From positions 1 to 35,652 of the forward strand of contig NZ_DKGQ01000024.1 of the NCBI RefSeq assembly GCF_002453355.1: DNA of 35,652 bases, written 5' to 3'. The notes beneath the pieces are model-generated. The model was not told the origin of the DNA, made no database searches, and saw nothing but the letters and a program-made list of their open reading frames with translations. A program made the position numbers and the translations under genes. Positions within the stretch are counted from its first letter, which is position 1; each line of letters opens with the position of its first letter. Origin of the DNA: Psychrobacter sp. UBA6766. GTDB taxonomy: Bacteria; Pseudomonadota; Gammaproteobacteria; Pseudomonadales; Moraxellaceae. Positions 18,701-26,536 of this stretch are shown here, one piece after another.

Positions 18701-19715
18701 AGCGTTATTGACGACGCGCGAAACAGCATTGAATGACCTAAAGCAAAATTATGCTGAGCAGCAGGTCGAGCTAGATAGCTTGCAAAATACCTTGCAAACG
18801 CAGCAAAATGAGCTTGCCAGTCTCACGACAGAATTGGCGCTCAGCGCCGCGCGGTTAGACGATGCCAGTCGCCAAACGCAAGAAGCGCTAGATGCTTACC
18901 ATAAAGTCAGTCATAAGTATCAAAGGCAGTCTGACATATCTCAGCCGCCGCAGCAAACCATGAGCGTCTCAAATTTAATAGCAGATTTTATTGCTCATGA
19001 CCGCCGCGTTCGACCGGATAAAATCGCTGAATTAGAGTCTGAGCATGCAAAGCTTGAGCAGCAATTAAGTAAAATAGGTGCGGTCAATCTTGCTGCGGTA
19101 GCAGAATTGACAGATGTTAATGAGCGCCTGGAGCCGCTGGCACAGCAAACAGCAGACATTGCAGCCAGTATGGAAACATTGAAGGAGGCAATTGCTTCAA
19201 TCGATGAGACCACCAAGACGCTGTTTATGCAGACGCTCGATGCGGTCAATAATGAGCTTGCCAATTTATTTGCCAAAGTCTTTGGCGGCGGGCAAGCAAG
19301 CTTAACGTTGAATTTAGAGGACATGCCAGCCAATTCACCAAAGTCAGAACAATGGCGGGCAGGGCTGACCTTAATGGCACAGCCAAAGGGTAAGCGCAAT
19401 AGCCGCCTTGCGGTACTGTCGGGTGGTGAGAAAACTTTGACCGCGCTTAGCTTAATTTTTGCGATATTTAAGCAGCATCCAGCGCCATTTTGTGTACTTG
19501 ATGAAGTTGATGCGCCGCTTGATGATGCCAATGTCGCCCGTTTTACAGGCTTGATAAATGAGTTAGCAAATGACTTGCAGTTTATCTTTATCAGTCATAA
19601 TAAGCTGACGATGCAGATTGCTGATGAATTAAAAGGCGTCACTATGCCAAGCGCAGGGATTTCTACCTTGGTCAGTGTGTCACTAGATGAAGCAGCAAGT
19701 TACCTTTCTGATTAA
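15762..19715 (+). CDS. smc: Chromosome segregation ATPase SMC
   Basis: Structural maintenance of chromosomes protein, a DNA-entrapping ABC-type ATPase acting in chromosome organisation, normally with ScpA and ScpB. The 1317-residue protein has the SMC head N-half with Walker A GPNGCGKSN (31-39), long Q/E/K-rich coiled coils, a hinge region (about 530-765), the second coil, and the head C-half with the signature LSGGEKT (from L1219) and Walker B FCVLDEVDAPLDD (from F1243). It is longer than the usual 1150-1200 residues, mainly through serine/asparagine-rich insertions around the hinge. The canonical N-terminus MRLKSLKLAGFKSFA fixes the start although no ribosome-binding site is obvious. smc-zipA-ligA is a conserved gammaproteobacterial order. 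Confidence 0.96.
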   Translation: MRLKSLKLAGFKSFANPTTFTFRHGITAIVGPNGCGKSNVIDAIRWVLGETSAKQLRGGAMSDVIFAGTQDKAAKSVASVELTFEHTQDEQTGIRHEFNLYQELAVRRQVNLDGRSDYFINGTRCRRRDVVDVFLGTGLGARSYAVIEQGMIGRIVDSSPLQLREFIEEAAGVSRYQARREETQKKLERTQDNLARLHDMQSELISQQKRLAKQAASAERYEELALALADIKQQLAIQQLYQAKYYQQQQKIAHERSVNEVATLQASYETLKAKQDKLAAHINQEQWLKDDAQSSHYQQQLSYQQAEHQLGDAKSQLSTIAQQLANLEQQRGQAVDEIERLKSEQAEQQNVLDILRPQLSELNNKRESHKRNEQPMQRAYHDAQNQLSRLQDKARILEQQQVINSQAQKRQQQNHEKWQRRQQNWQSLWQQLQQSLSPINAVDGHEKSGANGLQQTLDAQVTELNKQLQQIERQQDSVDERLSELQPQAHELQQRLHTQQRALSEDEKRHAVLASEHDTLHQILHPKPLPKPQQQAGVKADDVKAWGGNNSVISHDDLTITTLREQIELSAKGQEHAELLDSVLALWLDSHVLVSNQFSNQSDNGKSNDNFQKSDSLWQALEHDLSTLFTYQGAQNEINSPSSKGKSAEIGHSLWLSAKQNVKNSKPFIGNLPGHLTDEVLSLSELITAPNLTLWQQCYLYTAQSEMTNKQTLETLSEILKVLPSSAALLTTDGWLISRRGTINLSKFAGTQKGQNDGNSQFLSQRLQQRNRLQELEALLDELESKIQNQQKTIAEHQRNYDALNISLEETRAQAQQLTRNKHQYQQKLITERANAERLQADSQRLNDDKTALEQEQEELEQEQNALNLEKQNIASEIAVLTPQIADARALSQQLQSERSELNRARQADDDAWQALQLRIQQSEIRLEHSVSSLGRATEQHKQSLKSEQNLNANHEQQQNKLPALQEALQIAQTACDEQQALLTTRETALNDLKQNYAEQQVELDSLQNTLQTQQNELASLTTELALSAARLDDASRQTQEALDAYHKVSHKYQRQSDISQPPQQTMSVSNLIADFIAHDRRVRPDKIAELESEHAKLEQQLSKIGAVNLAAVAELTDVNERLEPLAQQTADIAASMETLKEAIASIDETTKTLFMQTLDAVNNELANLFAKVFGGGQASLTLNLEDMPANSPKSEQWRAGLTLMAQPKGKRNSRLAVLSGGEKTLTALSLIFAIFKQHPAPFCVLDEVDAPLDDANVARFTGLINELANDLQFIFISHNKLTMQIADELKGVTMPSAGISTLVSVSLDEAASYLSD

Positions 19716-19931
19716 GAGCAGCGCTGAATAGCAAAATAATTAATCACTGGAAGCGATGGTCAGTGGTATAGTTAGGGCTGGAATATAAAGCCACACACGT
19801 AGTCGGTCAAGTATGTGGGGCTAATGATAATCGATGACTATATGGTGACGATATTCTTTAGCCATGCTAGACTATTGCCATTTCTTCGCACTTGTACCTT
19901 CCCTTTTGTCATATATTAGGATGTATTTCTC

Positions 19932-20957
19932 ATGACCGCTATCCAGTTTATCTTGATCGCCATTGCCGCATTTATCGTGCTTGCAGGGCTGTTTATGGTC
20001 ATTCGCAGCTTTAAACGACGAAAAACTGCTGAGGCTGCCGCGGTCAATTATGATAAAAACGGTATTCCCATTATTCCGCGTCATGAGCGCAATATCGTCG
20101 AGCAGCCAGACTTAGACGATACCGTCGCAGGCGAAACCAGTATCGCTCCTGATCGCAGTTATCTCAATGCCGTTGTTGAAGATGCGCCGTTGACGCAAGC
20201 ACATAGCAATGTCGATACGCAGCTAACGGCTGAAAACAATGGTTTAAATAATAGTGCGAACGATAATTACAGCCATATCAGTGATGAAGACTATGCTCGC
20301 TGGCAAGAAGAGCAGCAGCGAGCGGATAATAGCGAGTTTTCAGAAGTCGCTGAGCAGATGCATATCGAGCAAGAGCCTGATGCGTTTTCAAGCCTCATGT
20401 CAGCGACTGACAGTCTGATGCCCGTGATTGATACCGTAGATGAGCCAAGCTTTGATAATAATAGCCCGATCCTCGATCAGCATTTATCAGAGCCAGTCGA
20501 TGAAGCGCAAAACGGTCCATTAATCAATGCCCAAGATAATATCAATATTACCATTCTGCCGCACCAATACCGTGACCGTCCAGCTGCGGTGATTCGTGGC
20601 CGTGATTTATTGGCGTTAGTGGATAAATACGGTCTGCGCTATGGTGTGATGAATATGTTCCATCGCTATGAGCAAAAAGATGGCACTGGCATGCTTTGGT
20701 TTAGTATGATGGGCATCACCGATAATGGTATCGCGCCTTTTGATCCGCATAGTGTGGCGACCAATACTTATAATGGCGTGGTCGTGTTTTTATCATTACC
20801 GCATCCGCAAGCTTTGCGTAGCTTCGATAGCATGATGAGTATTGCCTATATGATGGCAAGCGATTTGGACGCCGTTATGCTCGATGAAGAAAACGAACCC
20901 ATTACCCCAGAATATAAACAACAGCTGCGAAACCAAGTTCGTGATTATGAAGGTTAA
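19932..20957 (+). CDS. zipA: Cell division protein ZipA
   Basis: Anchors FtsZ to the inner membrane during septum formation. The 341-residue protein starts with one membrane segment (about 4-25, N-terminus outside), followed by a short basic patch RSFKRRK, a long acidic, low-complexity linker (about 60-200), and the C-terminal FtsZ-binding domain (about 205-335) with VIRGRDLLALVDKYGLRYG and MFHRYE near its beginning. AGGA lies 10 bases before the ATG. It is placed between smc and ligA, as in Pseudomonas, with 216 bases upstream, so it probably has its own promoter. A strong terminator follows, separating it from ligA. Confidence 0.93.
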   Translation: MTAIQFILIAIAAFIVLAGLFMVIRSFKRRKTAEAAAVNYDKNGIPIIPRHERNIVEQPDLDDTVAGETSIAPDRSYLNAVVEDAPLTQAHSNVDTQLTAENNGLNNSANDNYSHISDEDYARWQEEQQRADNSEFSEVAEQMHIEQEPDAFSSLMSATDSLMPVIDTVDEPSFDNNSPILDQHLSEPVDEAQNGPLINAQDNINITILPHQYRDRPAAVIRGRDLLALVDKYGLRYGVMNMFHRYEQKDGTGMLWFSMMGITDNGIAPFDPHSVATNTYNGVVVFLSLPHPQALRSFDSMMSIAYMMASDLDAVMLDEENEPITPEYKQQLRNQVRDYEG

Positions 20958-20991
20958 TAAAACCAATTATTAAAAATATTGATTAAGTACT

Positions 20992-21029
20992 AAAAAAGGC
21001 AAATAGCGATAACGTTATTTGCCTTTTTT
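20992..21029 (+). terminator. Rho-independent terminator after zipA
   Basis: A 17-pair stem with one wobble: bases 20992-21008 (A6GGCAAATAGCG) pair with 21013-21029 (CGTTATTTGCC then T6), loop of 4. It is symmetrical enough to work in both directions. Confidence 0.9.
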
Positions 21030-21112
21030 GGTTTTTGGATTATTCGTTTTTCATTTGCCTGTTTTTATACGTCTGTTTTTCTATAAAATGTTATCCGACC
21101 CATCTGCAAACT

Positions 21113-21121
21113 TGTTATGAT
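21113..21121 (+). promoter_or_regulatory. Possible extended -10 promoter for ligA
   Basis: TG-T-TATGAT (21113-21121) matches an extended -10 element and would start transcription about 28 bases before the ligA ATG. No good -35 is present, which is tolerated by extended -10 promoters. Confidence 0.4.
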
Positions 21122-21155
21122 ATCGGCATCTTGAATTGTAAAAAAGACGCTGACT

Positions 21156-23231
21156 ATGACTGATTCTATCTTACCGCCGACTACTAAAGACCCTAATGCT
21201 GCCCACTCTGAAAAAAATGATGCTGCTATTATCACCCAAATGCGCACGCTTATAGAGACGTTAAAGACGCATAATTATGCCTATTATGTGCTCGACAATC
21301 CCGTCTTAGAAGACAGCGAATACGATCAGTTGCGTCGCTCTTTGTTGGAACTTGAAGAAGAATATCCAGACTTGATTCAGCCGGACAGTCCGATCAATCA
21401 GGTCGGCGATACGCCGCTGTCTGCTTTTACCCAAGTTACTCATGATATTCCGATGCTGTCGCTTGGTAACGTTTTTGAATACGATGATTTGCGCGATTTT
21501 ATGCGCCGCGTCAATGATCGTCTCAATGACGCGCAGAAAAATCCTGAGTATGAAATTGAGCTAAAATTAGATGGCTTGGCGGTGTCATTAAAATACACTT
21601 ACGGTAAATTTGTGCAAGCGGTGACGCGCGGTGATGGGCAAACGGGTGAAGATATTACCCAAAATGCCAAGACCATTCGAAACCTACCGCTTTGGCTTGC
21701 TGATGCTGCTGATATTCCGCTGTTAGAGGTACGTGGTGAGGTTCTGATGCCAAAAGCAGGCTTTGAGCGTTTAAACCGCTTAGCGGAAGAAAAAGGCGAT
21801 AAAACCTTTGCCAATCCGCGCAACGCTGCCGCTGGAAGCTTACGCCAGCTAGACCCCGCTATTGCTGCCAGCCGTCCGCTTGCCTTTTATTGCTACTCCG
21901 TTAACCAAGGTTTACCTGAAACTATCGAAACCCAATCAGCTGCCTTGGCTTGGCTTGGCGATATTGGTTTTAGTGTCAGCGCTGTCAGAGTGGTGCAGAA
22001 CCCTCGCGAGGCGCAAGAGTACTATGAATCCGTCATTGAAAAACGCGCAAAATTGCCGTTTGAAATCGATGGCACGGTCATTAAAGTCAATAGCTTAGCC
22101 CTGCAATCCCAACTTGGCTTTTTATCCCGTGAGCCGCGCTGGGCAACCGCTTATAAATTCCCTGCTGAAACCGTGATGACGCGTCTAAACGATATCGAAT
22201 GGCAAGTCGGACGCACGGGTCAAATCACCCCAGTTGGCAAGCTCGAACCTGTGAAAGTCGGCGGCGTCACCGTCAGCAATGTCACCTTACATAACTTCGG
22301 TGAAATTCAGCGCTTAGACGTACGCGCAGGCGATATGGTCAGCGTGCACCGTGCAGGCGATGTTATCCCCAAAGTCACCCGCGTTTGGGTTGATCAACGC
22401 ATCGCAGATTCAGAACCCGTCGAGCTGCCAACGACCTGTCCCGTCTGTGACTCGCCTGTGGTATTGCCCGAAGGCGAAGCGTTGGCACGTTGTACGGGCG
22501 GATTGTTTTGTCCGGCGCAGCAGACCGAAGCGCTTATTCATTTTGTCTCGCGCCGAGCGATGGACATCGATGGCTTGGGCGCCAGTTGGCTGATTAGCTT
22601 TTTTGAGCATGGTCTGGTCAAGACTGTCGCTGATATCTATCAGTTGCACAAGCATACGGATGAGCTGATTAATTTTGAAAAATTGGGCGAAAAATCAGTG
22701 CAAAACATCGTTAATGCTATCGAAGCCAGTAAGCAGACGACGCTGGCGCGATTTATCTATGCGCTTGGTATTCGCGGTGTCGGTGAGACCACCGCGCAGA
22801 ATTTGGCACAGCAATTTGGCGACCTTGATAGCCTGATGGCAGCAGATATTGACAAGCTCCTACAAACGCCTGACGTCGGCGCGATTACCGCCGAGCTTAT
22901 TTATGAGTTTTTCCGCGCTCCGCACAATATCGAAGTCATTATCGCCTTACGAGAAGCTGGCGTGCATTGGGATAAGGTTGAGCAAGTGGTGTCAGAGGGA
23001 TTGCCGCTCGATGGGCAAACGTGGGTCATTACGGGCGCGCTTGATAGCATGGCGCGTGATGAAGCCAAAGCCAAACTGCAAGCGCTCGGTGCCAAAGTCT
23101 CAGGCAGTATCTCTGCAAAAACCACTGCACTATTGGCAGGTGATAAAGCTGGCTCGAAGCTCACCAAAGCGGAAAAATTGGGTGTAAAAGTGGTGAGTGA
23201 GGATGAGTTCTTGGCGTTGGTTAGGGAGTAG
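21156..23231 (+). CDS. ligA: NAD+-dependent DNA ligase
   Basis: Essential ligase sealing Okazaki fragments and repair nicks with NAD+. The 691-residue protein has all expected parts in order: the NAD-binding Ia domain with HNYAYYVLDNP and DSEYDQL; the adenylation domain with KLDG, K137 being the AMP-lysine; the OB fold; a four-cysteine zinc finger (CPVC ... CTGGLFC around residues 429-452); helix-hairpin-helix repeats (LGEKSVQNIV, LGIRGVGETTAQNLA); and a C-terminal BRCT domain beginning about 612. The first ~22 residues are a non-conserved extension, so the start could be slightly later. The gene after it begins 3 bases beyond its stop. Confidence 0.97.
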   Translation: MTDSILPPTTKDPNAAHSEKNDAAIITQMRTLIETLKTHNYAYYVLDNPVLEDSEYDQLRRSLLELEEEYPDLIQPDSPINQVGDTPLSAFTQVTHDIPMLSLGNVFEYDDLRDFMRRVNDRLNDAQKNPEYEIELKLDGLAVSLKYTYGKFVQAVTRGDGQTGEDITQNAKTIRNLPLWLADAADIPLLEVRGEVLMPKAGFERLNRLAEEKGDKTFANPRNAAAGSLRQLDPAIAASRPLAFYCYSVNQGLPETIETQSAALAWLGDIGFSVSAVRVVQNPREAQEYYESVIEKRAKLPFEIDGTVIKVNSLALQSQLGFLSREPRWATAYKFPAETVMTRLNDIEWQVGRTGQITPVGKLEPVKVGGVTVSNVTLHNFGEIQRLDVRAGDMVSVHRAGDVIPKVTRVWVDQRIADSEPVELPTTCPVCDSPVVLPEGEALARCTGGLFCPAQQTEALIHFVSRRAMDIDGLGASWLISFFEHGLVKTVADIYQLHKHTDELINFEKLGEKSVQNIVNAIEASKQTTLARFIYALGIRGVGETTAQNLAQQFGDLDSLMAADIDKLLQTPDVGAITAELIYEFFRAPHNIEVIIALREAGVHWDKVEQVVSEGLPLDGQTWVITGALDSMARDEAKAKLQALGAKVSGSISAKTTALLAGDKAGSKLTKAEKLGVKVVSEDEFLALVRE

Positions 23232-23234
23232 GGT

Positions 23235-24839
23235 ATGAATATTGATGATTTAGAAGGTTTGGATGAAGATACTCGAAAAGAACTTGAAGAGTTGCAGAAA
23301 GTGACGCGTGAAGGTGGTGGTACTGCTTTTGCACAAGCCCAATTTGGAATTTATAACCACAGAATAGATAACAAGCAATATAATTTAGCGTTAGAAGCAT
23401 TAAAGAAGATAAGAAAAACTGATGACAAAGAGTACTATGAGTTAGCTCGGATGAATATATCTGTTATTAAGTATAATCATGAAAATAGTTTGGAAGAAGC
23501 TTCTGAGATATTAGTAGAGTTATTAAGTGATAATTCTTGGGTATCTTCAATTGCAAGTAGATATGCCTTCAAATTTGCAAAGGATTATTTATCAAAGAAA
23601 GAATATGGAAAGTCTATAAAGTTATTTAGATTAGTTAGCCACACATATCCTTATGAATCATACTGTTATGATAAGATACATAGTTTCCTCCTAGAGCCTG
23701 AAACTGAAACTCTAGGTAAAGCTTTTATAGAGCTTTTAGATAAAATATTATCAGTAGTCGATATTTTGAGATTAGATTTTGGTCAGCTGTCAGATGCCGA
23801 AAAAGCTCCTGAAAGAAAGTTAGCTCACTACACAGGGACATACACAACAGAAAAACTATTAGCTATAGAGAAAGCAAAAGGGCGACCAAGTTTATTTCGT
23901 CTAAATACTATTAATAATGTAAATGACCCAAGTGAAGGTCAACTACTTTTAAATAATTTGAAAGGTGTAACAGAAACCTCATTTTATGCGCCAGATTTTG
24001 ACGAAAAGCTGCATGCTTTTATTAGTTGTTTTACCTTTAATCACGATAGTCTTAACCAGTTCAGACTATACGGTAAACAAGATAATAAGGAAGCCTCTGG
24101 AATTAGTTTAGTATTTAATCAAAATTTCTTTCAAAAACATGATTCTACTGCAGGGTTGTCTTACGTAGCATTTGAATATAGTTTACAAAAAATCAGTGCA
24201 ACTTCTATTCAAAGAAGTACTGACGAAAAATCTATAGAAAGAATTAAAAAGCAGCCAGTAATGAGATGTGTCTATCTTGATCCTACTTCTAACTACATTC
24301 ATTTAGCCCAGCGTAATCGACTAACATTTTTTCGAGAGTTTAATGATGACACTGCACAAGCAGGAAGTGAGAAAATAAGTAAAGCTGAACACGAATGGAA
24401 GAGCTACAAAAGCTTTATTGATAAAAAAACTGATGATTTTAGCATCGCTTTTACAGCTCTCAAAACTCATTATAAAGCGATTGACGAAGAAATGATTAAA
24501 ATTGAGGAGATAAACTCAAGATTGATAAATAATATAAAAATACTATTAAACGAAATTCTCCTACCTTTAAAATATCTCGTTAAACACTCAGCATTTCAAG
24601 AAGAACAAGAATGCCGAATGATTTATATCACTTCGCTTGACGATAAAAAAGTAAAAATGGAGTTTGGAAAGTTTCTATATGTTGAGTATGAAGCTGATGT
24701 AAGGGATAACCTAGACAAGATATATATTGCTCCTGCTGCTACTCAATACCAACCTTATTTATCTAAATTACTCTGCGAAAGTAAAGATAAGAAAAAGGTT
24801 AGAATTGATCTTTCAAATAACCCATATCGGCAAACTTAA
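23235..24839 (+). CDS. Helical-repeat plus DUF2971-like protein, function unknown
   Basis: Not a recognised gene. The 534-residue product appears two-part. Residues about 30-180 are paired amphipathic helices resembling tetratricopeptide repeats (e.g. NKQYNLALEALKKI, KKEYGKSIKLFRLV). Residues about 190-515 carry a pattern I associate with DUF2971: LAHYT (196-200), LFRLNTINNVNDPSEG (220-235), FISCF (262-266), FRLYGKQDNKEASGISLVF (276-294), HSAFQEEQECRMIY (451-464) and DKIYIAPAA near the end. No signal peptide or membrane helix is seen, so it is likely cytosolic. The gene is markedly more AT-rich than ligA (roughly one third G+C by eye) and starts 3 bases after it, with AGTAGGG as ribosome-binding site overlapping the ligA stop. 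This suggests acquisition of a gene read through from ligA. DUF2971 proteins are often patchily distributed; a defence or stress role is only a guess. Confidence 0.75.
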   Translation: MNIDDLEGLDEDTRKELEELQKVTREGGGTAFAQAQFGIYNHRIDNKQYNLALEALKKIRKTDDKEYYELARMNISVIKYNHENSLEEASEILVELLSDNSWVSSIASRYAFKFAKDYLSKKEYGKSIKLFRLVSHTYPYESYCYDKIHSFLLEPETETLGKAFIELLDKILSVVDILRLDFGQLSDAEKAPERKLAHYTGTYTTEKLLAIEKAKGRPSLFRLNTINNVNDPSEGQLLLNNLKGVTETSFYAPDFDEKLHAFISCFTFNHDSLNQFRLYGKQDNKEASGISLVFNQNFFQKHDSTAGLSYVAFEYSLQKISATSIQRSTDEKSIERIKKQPVMRCVYLDPTSNYIHLAQRNRLTFFREFNDDTAQAGSEKISKAEHEWKSYKSFIDKKTDDFSIAFTALKTHYKAIDEEMIKIEEINSRLINNIKILLNEILLPLKYLVKHSAFQEEQECRMIYITSLDDKKVKMEFGKFLYVEYEADVRDNLDKIYIAPAATQYQPYLSKLLCESKDKKKVRIDLSNNPYRQT

Positions 24840-24851
24840 TGTCCTTTAGTT

Positions 24852-24880
24852 GCGTGTGTGATATAGGCTAAAACACACGC
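24852..24880 (+). terminator. Hairpin after the DUF2971-like gene
   Basis: GCGTGTGT (24852-24859) and ACACACGC (24873-24880) pair perfectly over a 13-base loop, in the 50-base gap between convergent genes. There is no proper U-tract on either side, so termination is uncertain; it may instead mark a junction. Confidence 0.35.
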
Positions 24881-24889
24881 TACTAATTT

Positions 24890-25417
24890 CTACTCCGCCA
24901 CCTCTCCATGCGCCTTAACCTCACCTTTCTTACTATCCGGCTGAATCACGATAGGCAATACTAATCCTTTCGCAAAGTCATCGGACAGCACATAATCATA
25001 GCTACTGGCAGCGACATCAGGCGTGGTATGAATGATAAGTTTCATCTCTTTGTCATCGGTTAGCTCGTGCGAAGTATAGGTTTCGCTAAGCTGATCGAGC
25101 ACTTTTGAGAGTGCTTCATTGCTTGCCATACTCACGGTCAGATTGTGCTGCGCGGTGGCATTATCCACACCGAAATACTCGGCATAATCGCGCACATTTT
25201 GGCTATCGAGCGCAAACGGATACTCATAATTGGCAGGGTCAACAGCTTTTTCTCCGCTTGCGACCAGTGACCAGTCAATAGTATGCACGTCTGCCGCGTC
25301 AGGTGTTTGCGTAGCAGAGGTGTTAGCATCAGCATTGTTGGCGCTATTATCGCAGCTCGTTAGTGCCGCCAAGCCTATGCTAGCCATTATCATCATACTT
25401 ATGAGGCGCTTAACCAT
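24890..25417 (-). CDS. Hypothetical lipoprotein
   Basis: The 175-residue product has a type II signal peptide: MVKRLISMMIM, a hydrophobic stretch and the lipobox LTSC with C22, followed by a flexible N/A/T-rich linker to about residue 45. The mature domain is mixed alpha/beta with no motif that I recognise and no cysteine after C22. AAGGAT lies 8 bases before the ATG. It is convergent with the DUF2971-like gene and probably transcribed separately from the lipoprotein gene 218 bases upstream, which has its own terminator between them. Function unknown; envelope location is a firm inference from the lipobox. Confidence 0.75.
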   Translation of the reverse strand: MVKRLISMMIMASIGLAALTSCDNSANNADANTSATQTPDAADVHTIDWSLVASGEKAVDPANYEYPFALDSQNVRDYAEYFGVDNATAQHNLTVSMASNEALSKVLDQLSETYTSHELTDDKEMKLIIHTTPDVAASSYDYVLSDDFAKGLVLPIVIQPDSKKGEVKAHGEVAE

Positions 25418-25539
25418 CGAAGTATCCTTTTATTATTGATCGTCATGCAATTGTTATCAGCGCTATTTTGCCAGTTTTCTCTTTGCTTCTCTAGCATAAT
25501 AAAATAAAGCGTTGGCGAGTACACTTTTAAATTTCAGCC

Positions 25540-25571
25540 ATAAAAAAACAGCCACCGTTCGATGACTGTTT
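25540..25571 (-). terminator. Rho-independent terminator after the MliC-like gene
   Basis: Read on the minus strand, AAACAGTCATC pairs with GGTGGCTGTTT (two wobbles) around a GAAC-containing tetraloop, followed by a run of T. It ends the minus-strand gene at 25636-26049. Confidence 0.8.
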
Positions 25572-25635
25572 ATATTGTTGCTAGATTGAACAATGATAGG
25601 TTTATCATTATTAATGCACGATTAAACCAAAATCA

Positions 25636-26049
25636 TTATCTGCCTATCTGACAGTTTACTTGATATTCTTTACCGTTTGCCCATTTCATTGCAAGGATAC
25701 CCTTGTCGTCTTTCATGTGCCATGCATACACCACTTCTGGATTTGACTCGTTAACGTAGCTTGCAGTGTCACCTTGGACACCGCCATTTAGAATGATTGG
25801 CTGGTCTGCCCAGTTTACTTTAGGTAAAGTCGCATTTAGCATGACTTGTTTTTTATTGATTGACTGTTTTGCCAAGATTTTGCTGTCATCGGTACAGGTA
25901 TAAGGGGCTGGCGCCATACGGTCATAGGCGACATCAGTCACGCTTTCTGACGCGGGGGTTTTGTTTGGCGTAGTAGGTGCGGTGGTCGCACAGGCACTGA
26001 GTAGCGCTAAAGCAGGTAGGGCAACAGCAACCTTGGTTAGGGTATTCAT
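25636..26049 (-). CDS. Small lipoprotein resembling MliC lysozyme inhibitor
   Basis: The 137-residue product has a lipoprotein signal with lipobox LSAC (C20), a T/P/S-rich linker, and a ~90-residue mature domain starting APYTC. The spacing of a Y-x-C near the domain start (C52), an ASYVN segment in the middle, a YAWHMKDDKGIL stretch and a final cysteine (C133) resembles MliC, the outer-membrane inhibitor of C-type lysozymes, with C52 and C133 forming the presumed disulfide. The typical SGxxY core is not well kept, so the match is tentative. ATG 26049 is chosen because GGAGA precedes it; a TTG four codons upstream overlaps that site. Confidence 0.7.
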   Translation of the reverse strand: MNTLTKVAVALPALALLSACATTAPTTPNKTPASESVTDVAYDRMAPAPYTCTDDSKILAKQSINKKQVMLNATLPKVNWADQPIILNGGVQGDTASYVNESNPEVVYAWHMKDDKGILAMKWANGKEYQVNCQIGR

Positions 26050-26121
26050 GGCATTCTCCAAAAATTTAAAAATTAGCAGGTATTTTTTGACTATGCTTTT
26101 TCTAATCGTGCGCTTTTTAAC

Positions 26122-26143
26122 GGCGCCTTATGCATATAGCGCC
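26122..26143. promoter_or_regulatory. Near-palindrome upstream of the MliC-like gene
   Basis: GGCGC and GCGCC flank a perfect inner TATGCATA in a 22-base imperfect palindrome, 73-94 bases upstream of the minus-strand start. It could be an operator; no regulator is suggested by the context. Confidence 0.35.
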
Positions 26144-26294
26144 TATGTTAACGAAAAGACTTTCTAGAGAATGTTAGAAATTGTTTGTTACATGTTCGTT
26201 AAGTTACTTAAACACTGACTAATGTAACGTTGTCCTTAATAGCCTTTGTAAAATAACTATAGTGGATGAAAAATAATATCAATACATCAAGCAC

Positions 26295-26362
26295 TGCTGA
26301 TATCAATTTTTCTTGCTTGCTGTGCCTACGCAGACAGAGGCTACAAAAAATTGATATCAGCA
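26295..26362. repeat. 68-bp palindromic repeat unit with 17-bp perfect arms
   Basis: TGCTGATATCAATTTTT (26295-26311) is the exact reverse complement of 26346-26362. The 34-base centre contains CTGTGC-CTAC-GCA-GA-CAG, a second smaller hairpin with a bulge. The unit lies in a 487-base gene-free stretch (26050-26536) and looks like a dispersed intergenic repeat (MITE or REP type) able to form a cruciform or a long RNA hairpin. I see no second copy in this window and no clear target duplication. Confidence 0.75.
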
Positions 26363-26447
26363 ATACCGCCGCGTTTTTAGGATATTTTGACTATAAGCTC
26401 AAACAGTTATTTAAAAAGACCAATATATTTAATGGGCAAAACATAAA

Positions 26448-26483
26448 AAAGCGCCTATCGACTGCTGAGCTGATAGGCGCTTT
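26448..26483 (-). terminator. Rho-independent terminator after the YgiQ gene
   Basis: AAAGCGCCTATC (26448-26459) pairs perfectly with GATAGGCGCTTT (26472-26483). On the minus strand the stem is followed by a T6 run, so it ends the YgiQ transcript. With the palindrome and near-palindrome it is all I can see in the gene-free stretch 26050-26536. Confidence 0.88.
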
Positions 26484-26536
26484 AATTTGGGCATGGTTAA
26501 GACATGCTGAATTTAACAGCTGCTTTTAGTGTTTAA

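Noticed and set aside
18995..19531. 178-codon open frame antisense to smc
   Set aside because: Serine/alanine-rich product opposite the conserved SMC head; typical shadow frame.
26266..26529. 87-codon open frame in the gap upstream of the YgiQ terminator
   Set aside because: It is formed across the 68-bp palindrome and the YgiQ terminator, with no ribosome-binding site.
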